From Sipunculus nudus (taxonomy: Eukaryota; Annelida; Sipuncula; Golfingiida; Sipunculidae), in NCBI GenBank assembly GCA_026874595.1, contig CM049314.1:2817318-2881317 (forward strand): a stretch of 64,000 nt of DNA, written 5' to 3'. The notes beneath the pieces are model-generated. The model worked only from the letters and a program-made list of their open reading frames with translations, was not told the origin of the DNA and made no database searches. A program made the translations under genes and the position numbers. This document shows positions 24,669-37,994 of the stretch, piece after piece. Position 1 is the first letter of the stretch. The number at the start of each line of letters is the position of its first letter.

Positions 24669-26088
24669 GCCTGTCTACCCTACTGATAGCCTGTCTACCC
24701 TACTGATAGCCTTTCTACCCTACTGATAGCCTGTCTACCCTACTGATAGCCTGTCTACCCTACTGATAGCCTGTCTACCCTACTGATAGCCTGTCTACCC
24801 TACTGATAGCCCGTCTACCCTACTGGGAGCCTGTCTGCCCTACTGATAGCCTGTCTGCCCTACTGATAGCCTGTCTGCCCTACTGATAGCCTGTCTACCC
24901 TACTGATAGCCTGTCTACCCTACTGATAGCCTGCCTACCCTACTGATAGCCTGTCTGCCCTACTGATAGCCTGCCTGCCCTACTGATAGCCTGTCTGCCC
25001 TACTGATAGCCTGTCTGCCCTACTGATAGCCTGTCTGCCCTACTGATAGCCTGTCTGCCCTACTGATAGCCTGTCTGCCCTACTGATAGCCTGTCTGCCC
25101 TACTGATAGCCTGTCTGCCCTACTGATAGCCTTTCTGCCCTACTGATAGCCTTTCTGCCCTACTGATAGCCTGTCTGCCCTACTGATAGCCTGTCTGCCC
25201 TACTGATAGCCTGTCTGCCCTACTGATAGCCTGTTTGCCCTACTGATAGCCTGTCTACCCTACTGATAGCCTGTCTGCCCTACTGATAGCCTGTCTGCCC
25301 TACTGATAGCCTGTCTACCCTACTGATAGCCTGTCTGCCCTACTGATAGCCTGTCTGCCCTACTGATAGCCTGTCTGCCCTACTGATAGCCTGTCTGCCC
25401 TACAAATAGCCTGTCTACCCTACTTGAAGCCTGTCTGCCCTACTGGAAGCCTGTCTACCCTACTGGAAGCCTGTCTGCCCTACTGATTGCCTGTTTACCC
25501 TACTGGAAGCCTGTCTGATCTACTGATAGCCTGTCTACCCTACTGGCAGCCTGTCTACCCTACTGGAAGCCTGTCTACCCTACTGGAAGCCTGTCTACCC
25601 AACTGATAGCCTGTCTGCCCTACTGATAGCCTGTCTACCCTACTGATAGCCTGTCTACCCTACTGATAGCCTGTCTACCCTACTGATAGCCTGTCTGTCC
25701 TACTGGAAGTCTGTCTGCCCTACTGATAGCCTGTCTACCCTACTGATAGCCTGTCTACCCTACTGGTAGCCTGTCTGCCCTACTGATAGCCTGTCTACCC
25801 TACTGATAGCCTGTCTGCCCTACTGATAGCCTGTCTACCCTACTGATAGCCTGTCTGCCCTACTGATAGCCTGTCTACCCTACTGATAGCCTGTCTGCCC
25901 TACTGATAGCCTGTCTACCCTACTGATAGCCTGTCTACCCTACTGGAAGCCTGTCTGCCCTACTGATAGCCTGTCTACCCTACTGGAAGCCTGTCTACCC
26001 TACTGGAAGCCTGTCTACCCTACTGATAGCCTGTCTGCCCTACTGATAGCCTGTCTGCCCTACTGACAGCCTGTCTGCCCTACTGATA
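24669..26088. repeat. 20-bp minisatellite, 71 copies
   Basis: The unit is AGCCTGTCTRCCCTACTGAT, exactly 20 bases in every copy from 24669 to 26088 (1420 bp). The main variable site is A/G in GTCTRCCC; GGAAG-for-GATAG copies cluster from about 25430 to 25600 and recur near 25710 and 25945-26020. No insertion or deletion was seen. Confidence 0.97.
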
Positions 26089-28059
26089 TTTTTTTGGTCC
26101 AGCAGTAGATCCGATGCTCAACCCTGTTTAAGTGATGCCAAACGGAAGAATGTGGCGGGCTTTAAAATACTGTAGTGCTGCGACTATTGCTCCAATCAAG
26201 TAACAGCCTGTACCAAAGCCTTTGAAAAAAGTCATTGATTGGGACTTGGTCATGTAAGAAAGTCATTGTTCACAGGCTTTGACATTGTTCATGAAAAAAT
26301 ATGAAAACAGTTTTTTTTACAGGTTAAGTCATTTAAACAGGACTGTCTTGCACATTTATAGCCTCAGGATTTTCTCTAAACAACTTGTGGATATAAACAC
26401 ATAATCCTGCATATCATGTCTACACATATTCTTAAAACAGAGAGATAAACGATCTTCTGGTTCAGATATGAAAATTAAATATATGGAATTGTTCTGATGA
26501 ATTCAGGATGCGCATCACACAATTATCCTTTCGGGTTAAGAAATTTGAGCTATAATATACGACAGGTTTAATATACACCGTGCATTTCCTGACAGTTAAA
26601 AAACACGGATCTAGTGCGTTTCAGATCATATTCATATCGACGGCTTTGTGTGCCATTTGAAATAGTCCACCTGGCAGTACCCCAAACGATACAATTTCAA
26701 CCGTCAGACTCTTGGCAAGGATGCTGTAGAAACGCCAATTCCTGTCAGAATTCCACCACTTATATAGCTACGACACGCGTTTAAAACGCTTGTTAAGAGG
26801 TCCCAGTATTATCTCTGATACAGTATTACAGTCAGGAATATAACAGGAAGGGATTATCCGTACTGTGCGAAATGTGTATCTGCTTTGTATGGGACATATG
26901 AGTCTGCACCGTGGGCGAAGTTAATTGAAATCAGATACAACCAGAAACAACAACGGTATACTCTCCTTTTAGGCTGAAGCTTTGTTAATATGTTCTTGTT
27001 TATGCGTGTTATACGCCTTGTATGCGGGAAATGGCAGAAATATTTAGTGGTACTAGATCTGGCAGGACTGCAACATCCCCAGAAAATAAAGAGTACGACT
27101 TAATTTTCCCTGACTAATCCCTGTGGTCATTTTTTACAAGCACACGCAGATGTGACATGGATATAAAATATTCTCGATTTCACGCGTATTACCATACGCG
27201 CGCACATGGAACAGAAGTGACAATCCGTATTTGCAAAAGCAATGCGTATGCAGCTTGGAATCGGACACATATTTTCTTTGAGTGATTTAATATATGCGAA
27301 TGTAGTACCTATGCGTATATATGAATGTGCATGCAAAACGTTTCGAATATGCAATGGTACGACTGAAAAAGCACGCGCAGCGTAATAAACGGAGCAATGC
27401 CACGCCTTGACGACGGTGATAATACAGGTGACCTCTCTTTCCTACAGCCCTTTACCGTATCTTGCGTTTTGCTACATACGTACCCCTTGTGCATATGAAT
27501 ACAAGGAATTGCTCCAAGAGAAGATACTGTGTCCGAATTCCTATCTGCATCAGTTCCGTACAAACTGCATACTGATATATGGAACGCTACCTTTTCAAAT
27601 CTTTACTCATTGAAGATATTATAAATAATATCTTTCTTTGCCGATCATTATAACTAAAATCAGTGACAGTTATTGCCGACAGATGTCGCTGTTAAAAAGG
27701 GAAACGTATATTTAAATTTCGCTACATACGTCGAGGCATATATTCTATCTGAGAAAAGGAATTCATATTTCCCTTGTTATGGATATTTAAATGGGAATAG
27801 TAAATTCTCTATAAGTTATTACATTATCATGTTTGTCTATCATTATTGGTTCTGAAAAGGTTTTATAATTACTTCATATAATTACAACAACGGTGAATGT
27901 AAATTTGCTAGAACAGTCTTCTTAGTAAAATTTATTAATAACACTTATCTTTCTATAATGTCATGTTTATCTTCAACCGGACGTTAAATGATTACACGAT
28001 ATACAGATATGGCTTAACGTCGCCACACTTATATGAGATCTTGATATAATTCCCCCGTG
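26089..28059. other. No gene seen
   Basis: Unique AT-rich sequence between the 20-bp array and the dead reverse transcriptase. The short frames at 27127-27855 lack motifs. Confidence 0.5.
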
Positions 28060-29130
28060 TATCAGAAGTTAAGTATTGCTGAGCCTACCTGGTGCACTAA
28101 TATCACGTGACTTCTCCTTGCCTGTTTAGGTATTTGGACTGCATCTCCATTGTCCAGTGTTCCTGGGAAAGCAGCGTTGTCAGAACCCTCTGACATATCA
28201 TTAAAATAAGTGATTTCTACAGGAAGAGAGGTCAAGTCTCTGATCGTTTTCAGAGTAAAAGAATATAATATCTTATTTTTTTTATCTGGAGGATTACTCA
28301 AATGTTCCAAATTTCTCAAGAGTACGAAGTGTTTTCTTCTTCCCGTTTAGAAGTAAATGCCACTGGTAAATCATTAATCGTTTTATGGAAAAGTATAAGT
28401 TGATTACATTTCCTCCGGCCACTCAGGGTACACCAATCAACTAGGTCTAATATATATTTATCGTGCCGAAGGCCTGTAAGCCGATTCTCATTTTTTCCCA
28501 TTGAGAAACATGGACATGTTGTCAAAGAAAACGTTATTCTCATATAGGATGTATCTTAAAAATGAAAATGTGTTCCAGAGCTTTTTTTGGCGGCATGTGC
28601 TTTATTCTTAACAGAAAACTCATGTTTACGGGCTTGCAGAATTATGTCATCGATATTGGAGCCCCAAAACATGTTAATACCATTTGATGCTCGATTATTT
28701 GTTCTGACGTCATGGAAATATTATCATATACTTCGTTTTTTCGGCATTAAATGTAACCCTCCGATAAGCCCACAAGATTATGGTATTAAGTTCGGGGATT
28801 ATGTTGTCAGAACAACGTGTGTCACAGAACGGCCGTAATATCGAAGTTTCGTCTTCACACAATATCTGTCAGAGTCAGTATTGTCAACCTGCCAGAACTT
28901 CAAAATATTCTGGTGGAGACCGCGCCTTATACGTAGAAAGGTTGTTTTCCACTGTGACTTATATGCTTTAAGTCATCGCAATATTACCCGCTTTGTACCC
29001 AGTTTATGCTGTATATGCAGTTACCTTCATGAAATAATCTCTCAAAGGCTTTACTTATATCGAGATAATAAATCATACAAAAACCCTTTCCATCATCAAA
29101 AACTCTTTCAATCATAAATTTTCTTTATAA
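28060..29130 (-). pseudogene. Decayed non-LTR retrotransposon reverse transcriptase
   Basis: Reading the minus strand in several frames recovers the order of a CR1/L2/RTE-type reverse transcriptase. IYYLDISKAFERLFHEG at about 29085-29027 is RT motif A (LDxSKAFDxxxHxGL). VTFNAEKTKYMIIF at about 28745-28700 is the NxxKTKxM block. DWCTLSGRRKCNQLILFHKT (about 28446-28387) and SFTLKTIRDLTSLPVEI (about 28260-28205) match the conserved C-terminal LxxRRxxxxLxxxxKxxN and SFFPRTIRDWNSLP segments. Many stops and at least one frameshift (near 28316) break it, so it is dead. The element reads right to left, against the SLC16 genes. Confidence 0.8.
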
Positions 29131-32100
29131 ATCCCTTTGGTTATATATGTTAAGTGTGTTGTGCTATCAGAAGCTAACAGAACCCGGAGTTCATCTCAGT
29201 TAATAAATGATTCCCTTAACAGGAGGAGTATAGTGCTCTGCGGACTATTTTTTTTAACATTTATATTGATAAAAGTATGGTTTCCCTTTGTACTGGATCT
29301 TGCGGCTTTGACACATGTTGCCATTTTAGGATGTATTTTGCCATGTACGGGTACGGCGTTGGTCCTTTATGTGTTTCAGCTGCGCAAGTCTTTTCTCCAA
29401 TACGTAACTCTTGTCATGATGTCCATATCCTTCGTCCTTTTTATGTATCAGTTTTTATTTCTTGGTTGCATTTGATAATACCAAAAGAGGAATGTATCCC
29501 GTGTAGGAAGTCTGAGGTACTCCTAGTACATTACATTGATGTTCCTGAAGCGAGCTCAAGCGACCAACTTATGTGTCAACAAAAGGTTTAATTAATTGTA
29601 AGTTTTTTCTCCATACGCCTGGCACTCTTCACAAAAAATTTCTTTGATTATATACACCATGGAACCTTGCATTGGCCCTATTTGACAAAGGACATACGCA
29701 GGCGTAATGTAGTTACACTTGGGGTCACACTTGCTTAATTTTTTGTTTGTCAAATCCCCGCGGATTTGGCAAATGGGGAAAAATATAATATTCTCTTTCT
29801 TTGTTTTATTGCCGCCGTTGCAAAAGGTTTCCATGAGTCGTAATATAAATCCGCTTAATAAACTCGCAATCCCCTCTGAAGCATCACAGTGCTTTAAATT
29901 AGAATAATTGAAATGGTTGCTGAACATACATTCTTGTTGTGTCTTAGAGCCATGTAAATTTCAGACATTTTCAGATTTTTCCTAGATTCCCTGAAGTGTA
30001 ACAGTACAAATATTTTTCCTCTCAATTTCACCACTACCTTACTACCTTACTACCTTACGTATTAATACTTTTCTTCTTGTAATGATGAAAGGTATATTTT
30101 TTACACTCAAAGTGTAGAATATTTTATCGGCGGGGTTTGTAATGTTTTCCGAATACTCTAAACTATGCTGGCTTTTAGATATTCCTGCGAACTCAGTTTT
30201 GGATATAACCTCCACGCAGGGTCTATTGTACTATTCTTGACATCGATTAGATAAATCCTCTATGAAGAAACCCTAAGCAGAAAACAGAAAATATTCGACA
30301 AAATGGCTCTAAGCATGTGACTGCGAGGGCGTGATTATGGAAATTCAGAAAAAATTAGCCGCTTTCGATATGACGTCACATCGCTCGTTCATATAAAAGT
30401 ATGCAATACACTGATGTCTATTTGGTGCATGTGGTGCATGAGGCCTTTTCATGATAGTGTGAAAAAAAAAAAATAAAATACAGTCTGTATGCTTGCCTTG
30501 AGATCAAGGTCACTTTGTCCTCCACACATAAGTTGCTCACACAGGCTATACGAGCGGATGTTTCTTGAGGCCGAATCCTTACATTACCTTGTTCGGAGTT
30601 ATGTGTGGATTGAGACTCTATTCGTTTTGACCCACGCCGAGGTAACGCCATACCGATACATATTATACTCATCTTATGTTCATTTTATTTTTTTTATTTT
30701 TTTTTTCTATTACAGACACCTTTTGCGAATGAAAAGTTGATTGAAAAAAAATGTTTATACATACCTTCCAAACTAATGTTTTCTACAAGAACAAGCAGAG
30801 CTTGATTTGATTATACTCCATATCGTTGTTGATATGGCAGGTAAAGAGCAATATCTTCTTAGATACAGGCTTAATTTATTCAATAAGACACACATATTCC
30901 AACATGTAACAACATTATTTGTAAAAATGTGTAAGATTAAAGAAAATGATTGAAGAAAATGTAAATGTGTATATAAAAATAGGATAAAAGCCGAATGGTA
31001 TTTCTTTGGATGGTTATATTTCAGTTATAGTCGGAACTGCTACGAATTATTTAGGAGGTGGCGGCGGCTAGATACGCTGTTGAATAAAACCATTAAAGGG
31101 TACTTAGTAGCCTTTTATATAATAGAGTCTGAAGAAAAAAAAAACAAAAACGACTGTATTTTTGAGGTTCAGCCTAAGTATTCAGTCGGGTTACCCTAAT
31201 GATAAGATTAATCTCTAGCTAAGAGGGAGGTCCAGGGGGTTCAGACCTTTCTTTTTCAGCCGATGCAACATTGTGTAAGGGTTTCAGACCAGTTGTTGCG
31301 GCTTGTAATTAGTCCTGGATGGTTGAACCCCTCCTTTTTCTAAATCTTGGATCCGCGACTGGATACGCAAACCAAGGAACAGACAGAGACCGTTACAGAA
31401 TAGAAGGCGATGAAGAACATTAAAAAAGATGTTAATTTAGTCGGAACGGCGGCTATGGAATATACCTTCTCCGCCTCACCAGCGCATCCAATGAGATACG
31501 GGAACCTGACGACATTTTGCCAAATTATGTATTAGAAACATTGAATGTGTCCGACACAACATGTCATAGTCTATTACGGCAGAATTTAGGGGATGCGACA
31601 AACTCACCTGAAAATGACTTCAATTCATCTGAAATGTTGGTTATAATAGGAACCATATGCAAGATATCAATGCAAGTAATCCCTGTAAATCTTGGACATT
31701 TGGCACACCTAACCTTACAATATGGGCACGGGGACCATGGTAAAATACCTACTCACTGTTAGTACATGAACACTTAAGCTTAGTTGCTGCTGCTGTTTCC
31801 TTGACGTTTCCAATGGTTCCTTCTAATTTATTTGTTAGGAGGCCAATAACGATTGCTTTTACATTCAACATATTGTATCATGAAAAAAACTGGTAATACT
31901 TGAACGGCTTCCTACGTATATATTGTGTTTCTATAGGCTCTGTATTCAAGTTTTCATCCTAACTAACATGCATAAACTATATATGCGTAAAGGTGATATT
32001 TTTATATTTTTCTTTTTCGGCCCGACCGTAAAAGCAACTAATAAATTACATATATCTGCTAAGTGTCATGTCTTGTGGCTACTAGGGAACTGCACCTGTT

Positions 32101-32964
32101 TAACAAGGCTGGTAATTGTTTTCTTTGGTACATACGGCAAGCATGTACATACCTTTTGTGTGCAGTAAAGCTAGTGTCTAGTCCGCATGTTTTTGTGCGC
32201 TAAGCGTGTGATGATTTGATTTTTGTTGGGGGTCATGGTGGTCGAGTACTATAATAAATGTGACTGGAACAGTCCCTGAGAAAATATAAATTTATAAATT
32301 GTAAAGGTGCCCTTTTATCTCCATAATTAAAAGTAACACCTTAAATCCATCTGAGAATTTTTTTTTCGTTCTGAGCAATACACTCGGCAACCATACATGA
32401 ACTGGACTTGTTATATTATTGGCACAGCAAAATCAACCAACGATAAAGTCAGCTTCTAACAAAACAATGTTTTGTCACCTAGACACTAGTCTTAAACAAA
32501 GCAATACAATAAAATGATAATACTTCAGAGAAACAGGGCCTAATTCCAACATATTGCGATACTAAAAACACATTGAGATTGTGTACACAAATGTATTAAG
32601 CACTTGTTTCAAATGAGTGCATATTGAGATTACACTGGCCCATTGATGCGACCCTAGCAAACACCTGTGCATACAAACAAGGTATCATTAGGCCCATTAG
32701 GTCATGCATCTTACTTCATGATGTCACAGAGGCATACGTGTATTAAATTACATGTTTGTTGCACAGCAAGTCAGGGTGCCTCAACATGAGATATTTTCAT
32801 ACTTTTATTATGAACGACAAATTTCCATATAAATGAAAAGGGATTAATAATAGATTTATAAGGATATTATTCCAGGGCGGGGAATCACCATAAACACGTA
32901 CTGAAAACATTCGTATTTAAGTGTGCATCTGATTGCAATTTTAATTATGGTACAGATAATCTTG
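29131..32964. other. No gene seen; possibly more decayed retrotransposon at the left edge
   Basis: The 112-codon hydrophobic frame at 29137-29475 (+) and the 111-codon frame at 29592-29927 (-) lie directly upstream of the dead reverse transcriptase in its reading direction and match no family I recognise. Confidence 0.45.
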
Positions 32965-33445
32965 ATTCAAGTCTTAGTCCCAGGGATACATCGATTTAAT
33001 TGCAAAATTTTATCGTTAAGCTTAGGTTTATTTTCCATTGTAGTATACTTTGGGACATTAGAAAATGGCAGTCTTCAGTTGCACAGACGGTAGTTCTGCC
33101 CTTCAGCTAAAAAAAAAGCAACACCCCCCCCCCCCCCCCCCCTATATCGGTGATTTGCCACAATCATGCCATACAACCTTCGGATCACAATATTTCTAGA
33201 ATGCCTTGGCAGATATGGATAATCTTGGTATCTAGTTTTATGTGTTCAAGCATTGCCGACATGATAAGCATGATTTCACGGCCACTTGAGGTCAAAATCA
33301 AGGCCAAAGGTCAAGGTCAATGTCACTTTGAAGCCCTAAAAGCAGATGATATCCTATTTTTATATTTAAATCTTTATATGTATTATGATTTTGACACAAT
33401 CTCACAGTTTCAGTCGAATCATGCAGTGGAAGATTGATTAATTAA
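32965..33445 (+). repeat. Left arm of a long inverted-repeat pair
   Basis: From about TAGTCCCAGGGATACATCGA to GGAAGATTGATTAATTAAG, this matches in reverse complement the block at about 36725-37175. Shared landmarks include ATTGCAAAATTTTATCGTTA, CGGTAGTTCTGCCCT, CTATATCGGTGATTTGCC, CCTTCGGATCACAATATTTC and AAAGGTCAAGGTCA. A run of about 20 C interrupts this arm at about 33123-33142, where the other arm has CCCACCCCTACCCC. Confidence 0.85.
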
Positions 33446-36400
33446 GGTTCCGATAAAGTGAATTTCAAAGCATATAGTTACTTATTTCAAGGTCATGGTC
33501 ATCAGTTACACGAAACAAATAGGGTTTGGTTGATCTGTTGTATGCTAATACAGAATTGGAGTACACTTATCTGATTAATTAAAAGATCATTCTCTTATTC
33601 ACTTGCGGAATGTACATACACTTTAAATAGTCGAAGTTTCCAAATATAAATTAATTCTTCTTATTGTCCAGCTTCTCAAACAGTACCAGTTTCAGTTTTG
33701 AAGACGACGAACAAGTACTTTTGCGCTCTTTTTTGGATTAGTAAGTGCCAAGATATGAACCGTGTTTGATACACACTTTTTCCCAACAAGATTCCGTAGA
33801 GAAAAGCAAAGCAAACTCTGTCAAAGCTCAGTTCCCTTGACCCCGCCAACCTTCCCCCGCTTCTGTCCTTGAGCAAAATCTCCAGGGTCAAACTTGTCAA
33901 CCATATCTGGGCAAATGCGCACAAGGCTCATATAAATGAATGGGACCCCTGAATCGAGGTTGGATGAGGGAGAAAATTTCATCCCTAAATTATTTGATGG
34001 AGAGCGAGTTCCGGATAACCTGTTTCATGAGGAAAATGAGACAGGGGTCGATGACATGAGCGATATTGATAATTATGAAGAAGACAGTGAGAGTGACAAA
34101 GGGAGCAGTGTTCAAATCAGGGAATATATAAACTCACTTAACGTGATAGTTATTTAAGCTAATGAGCGTATTTCATGCACAAATCAATATTCAACTTAGT
34201 TTTAAATGTATACTAGAAATTAGATTAATTTTTTTATTTGTTAGGTTATTAGCATTAATTTTAAATCATTATCTTAAATTTTGCCCAATTTCGACCATGG
34301 CACATTTTTTCCCTTTTAACACTGTTGATTTCATTTACACAGCACATACACATGAAGATTGAATCTTTTAATATCTGAAATATCAAAGAAATTGATTAAA
34401 AAAATTCAAAGAACTGATTTAGAAAAGTATATTTTTAACAATTTACTTAGGCCATGTCAACTGTTTTTCATACCAACCTCACCCATTACATTTATTTATA
34501 CAGCCCAAGTATTATGTAACCCAATACCGGCATCTGCCCTAGCTCAGCTTGGATGGGCTTCCACTCTGCCTTCACTCCCCCCCCCCCCCTTCCACTCTGC
34601 CGTACACGCCCCCCCCCCCCGGATGATGAGTCAACTACATTAATATTGTAATTTTTCATATTTGATTCATTTTGGATTATGAATTGTATCACAAGGTGTT
34701 AAAATTATTAAAGTGAACATTTAATTATGTCCACAAAGTGATGAATTGCTACTAAATTGTGGATGTTTATAAGAAGAGGACTTCCTTACATCAGAACAGT
34801 AAAACCTTTGAATATTTTTTTCACCAGCCCTATTCAGTCGCCTGCATGTCACCCTTTTTGACTTGTCAGGCTGATTACACACGCTTCAAGCGGGGTATAC
34901 TGGGCAGCTTGCTCGCTCTTGGCAGGCCACATCTGGCCCCAGGTGCCCAACCCCCTCCCCTAGTAGTTGTTTTGGTCAACAACATATCGATAAACAATTA
35001 TGATTTTTATATGTGTTTATAATAACAACTTAAAAAAAATTAATGGAAAAGGGAATTAATATTTAATGAGTAATAGGGAAAACTTGTAATTACTGATGTT
35101 GTATGGATCTTATATGAATGGCCCTAAGCGTATTCCATAGGACACCATGTAGTCACCTTTGGACATTTTTCATTTCAAACTTAATAATGAAAAAAAAAAT
35201 ATTTATACTTTTAGGGATGATATGAAGCTTATCAATGATAGACAAGGCTGCAGTTGATTATATAAAAAGTAATCTAAATTTACAGGTGTTTTCCAAGTGT
35301 TTCAGTTCGTTAATTTATATTATTTGCAAAATTTAGAAAAAAATAAAATATCTAAAAAATTAAAAATTTTACCCAGATTAATACTCATAACATATGTCAT
35401 TCTTTATGACTTATGATATCAAGAGTTATGGCGATAACAGATGTCACTTGATAATATGTAAATAATCAAAAATTTATATTAAAGATCCCTTTATTAGATA
35501 ATCTCGAAATTGCTCCTATTATAAGTTATTGGGTGTTCTAATCCTTGAGGTATTTTTTACATGTGTATTAGTTATACAGCTGAGATTTCTGTTCATTATT
35601 TCTATATATATTAAAAAATAAAATTATTCAAATGTGATTAAACAAATCAGAGATTAGACAAGTTCTCATTATGTCTACAATGTTAATAATTGTCCAAACA
35701 CTCTGCTATGACCAGGGTGTAAAACATAAATTAAATATATGTTAAACATAAATTAAAGCCGTAAATCCAGTTACGTATGAATCTTATTTTTAGGGACATT
35801 ATCAGAGCAGCATAGTGCCTAATCTCGCAAACTCTCAGTTCAGTTCTGCTTTTTGCAAATGTTTCCCAGCAAAACCATCCTAGCACTTCATACAAGGCTG
35901 TTTGACACCTTTTTATGGTTCTGCGTGTATATAAACACAGTCCACGTGTGTCTGTTTACCATAACAAGGCCGCGTGACCGGAGGCCCGATAATGAGCCTC
36001 AACACGCAATGTTTCAGTCGGCGGGAACATGTATTACATTTTCGGGGCCAAGTCAGACCGCATGATTGACAGGTGTTGTGGTTGAGTCCCGAGCGATGTG
36101 TTATGTAGACAATTGTGATTGCGCCCGGTCAACTGTTGTAATTGTAAACAGGAGAAAGCAAACAATTTCAGGAAAATATTTTTGGAGGTACACATTTATT
36201 TTAAAGGGAAGAAGCTATTTGTCGTGTTAATATGACATGCTTTAAGGTGGAAGGGTCCCCCTTTAAAGGTGTGAATTTGTATGTCTTAGATTCTCAACAA
36301 TTGTGTTTGACTTAAACTGAATACATACTCATGAAATACAATTTACATGATTAAACTGACAAAAAGATTTATACTTGTAGCATCAGTCAAGTCACTAAAT

Positions 36401-36724
36401 TTCCAAATGTAAATTATTTAAATTGACATTAAACCTCTTTGCTATATAGCAGGATTTCATCAAAAGCTTTCATAACCATGATTCCTTTGTCTAAACCAGT
36501 TGGTTGTTATACCTATAATAGGTATTAAGAAGAATTGATATAATGTTTTGAAACATTAAAGTGGATGTACGTTCCACCAGTGAATAAGAGATTCAACTCT
36601 TGATTAATAAGTATAGTCGAACTCCTCTATATTACCACACAACGGATCAAGCTGACCTTATAAGTTGTTTCGCATACCTGATGACCAAGTCCTTAAACCA
36701 AGTTACTTGGCTTTGAAAACAACT
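33446..36724. other. Spacer between the inverted-repeat arms
   Basis: No transposase or other protein recognised. It holds a 73-codon acidic frame at 33936-34157 and dispersed repeat copy A (34330-34750). The remainder is AT-rich unique sequence. Confidence 0.5.
34330..34750 (+). repeat. Diverged dispersed repeat, copy A
   Basis: Shares ordered landmarks with 57440-57840: TATCTGAAATATCAAAGAAA with TTGATTA, CATGTCAA, a CAGC(C)-GTAAC segment, AGCTCAGCTTG, a poly(C) run, and ATTGTATCACAAGG followed by ATTATTAAAGT and TTCAATT. The poly(C) tracts lie at about 34577-34588 and 34609-34620. Confidence 0.5.
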
Positions 36725-37175
36725 TTATTTGAAACTCATTCAATCAATCTCCCATTGAAACTGTAATACTGTGTCAAAATAAAAATATATAGAGAGAGAT
36801 TTCGTGCAAAAACAGGCTATCATCTGCTTTTAAGGTCTTGAAATGACCGTGACCTTGACCTTTGGACTTGATCTTGACCTCAGATGGCCACGAAATAATG
36901 TCGGCCATGCTTGACAACATACAACTAGATACCAAGATCATCCAAATCTGCCAAGGCATTCCAGAAATATTGTGATCCGAAGGTTGCATAGCATGATTGT
37001 GGCAAATCACCGATATAGGGGTAGGGGTGGGCCTTTTGAGCTGCAGGGCAGAACTACCGTTTTTGCAACTTAAGACTGCCATTTTTTTATGCCCTAAGGT
37101 ATACTACAATGAAAAATAAACCTAAGATTAACGATAAAATTTTGCAATTAAATCGATGTATCTCGGGACTATCTG
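36725..37175 (-). repeat. Right arm of a long inverted-repeat pair
   Basis: Reverse-complement partner of about 32965-33445, separated by about 3.3 kb. Similarity is high but not perfect over about 450 bp, with small insertions and deletions. AGGTCA-rich cores of this kind occur in widespread mollusc repeats, so the two arms may be independent insertions in opposite orientation or the ends of one foldback element of about 4.2 kb. Confidence 0.85.
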
Positions 37176-37994
37176 CTTGATCTGCGGAATATTCAGTCAA
37201 ACCATTTTTGATGACTTTTTAATACATTATTACTAGGCTTTAATTTGCAGAGAGTTTATACTGTCATTTTGCGTTCTGCCAAAAAGACCATTGTATTCAA
37301 GCAGTATAAACATTACATATACAAGTGGTCTCTTACATTCCTGTGCATTCTTTTTTCAAAAGGCATTAGCATTTCAAATAATCCATATTAATGAAAATAT
37401 GGTAGGGTATAAAATATAAATGAAAGTGATCTAGTTCTGTGTGTTCATGTAATTAAAGAACATATATTTATGCTGTGCAGGGTCTTTCCAGAAAGGTCTG
37501 TGTTTTATAAGCTAGGACAGTTGTTATTTATTACATGTGCCATGTGTCTTGCAATATCCCGAATAGACCAATAATAAACGTATTATTAATCTGCTTGTTA
37601 ACAAAAAATATGTTTAATTCAACACTTTTTCTAAATTTTCTACTCCAAAAGAATAAAATATCCGTTATAATAAATGTACGAAATTACAATATCATTTACA
37701 TCGTTCCTTCTGTTGCAGGTTCTGTTGAGTTGTATGCCATAACATTTATTTACTTTAATTATATTTAGTATAATGCTTTACAAGACGGCTCTAAGCACAA
37801 TCATGTCTTGATCATACGGGACAAATGGATCGCAAATATATTCAAACAGTATATGAAATTTGCTAGATTTAAAAGGGAACCGTTTAAATGGACCAATGGC
37901 GCGATAATTTTCAACTCAAAACAAACTCTATATTGTTTTTTATAAAGGCCTGTCGGAGAACATATCCACTCAACAGGAAAAATATGTTGTAATT

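Noticed and set aside
29137-29475. 112-codon hydrophobic plus-strand frame, considered as a further SLC16 or other membrane exon
   Set aside because: It lacks SLC16 motifs and a matching phase-1 splice context, and it lies opposite the upstream part of the decayed reverse transcriptase.
33290-33325. AAGGTCAAGGTCA as nuclear-receptor response elements
   Set aside because: The words belong to the body of dispersed repeats (also at 36840-36890 and 40765-41075), so they are not evidence of regulation at this locus.
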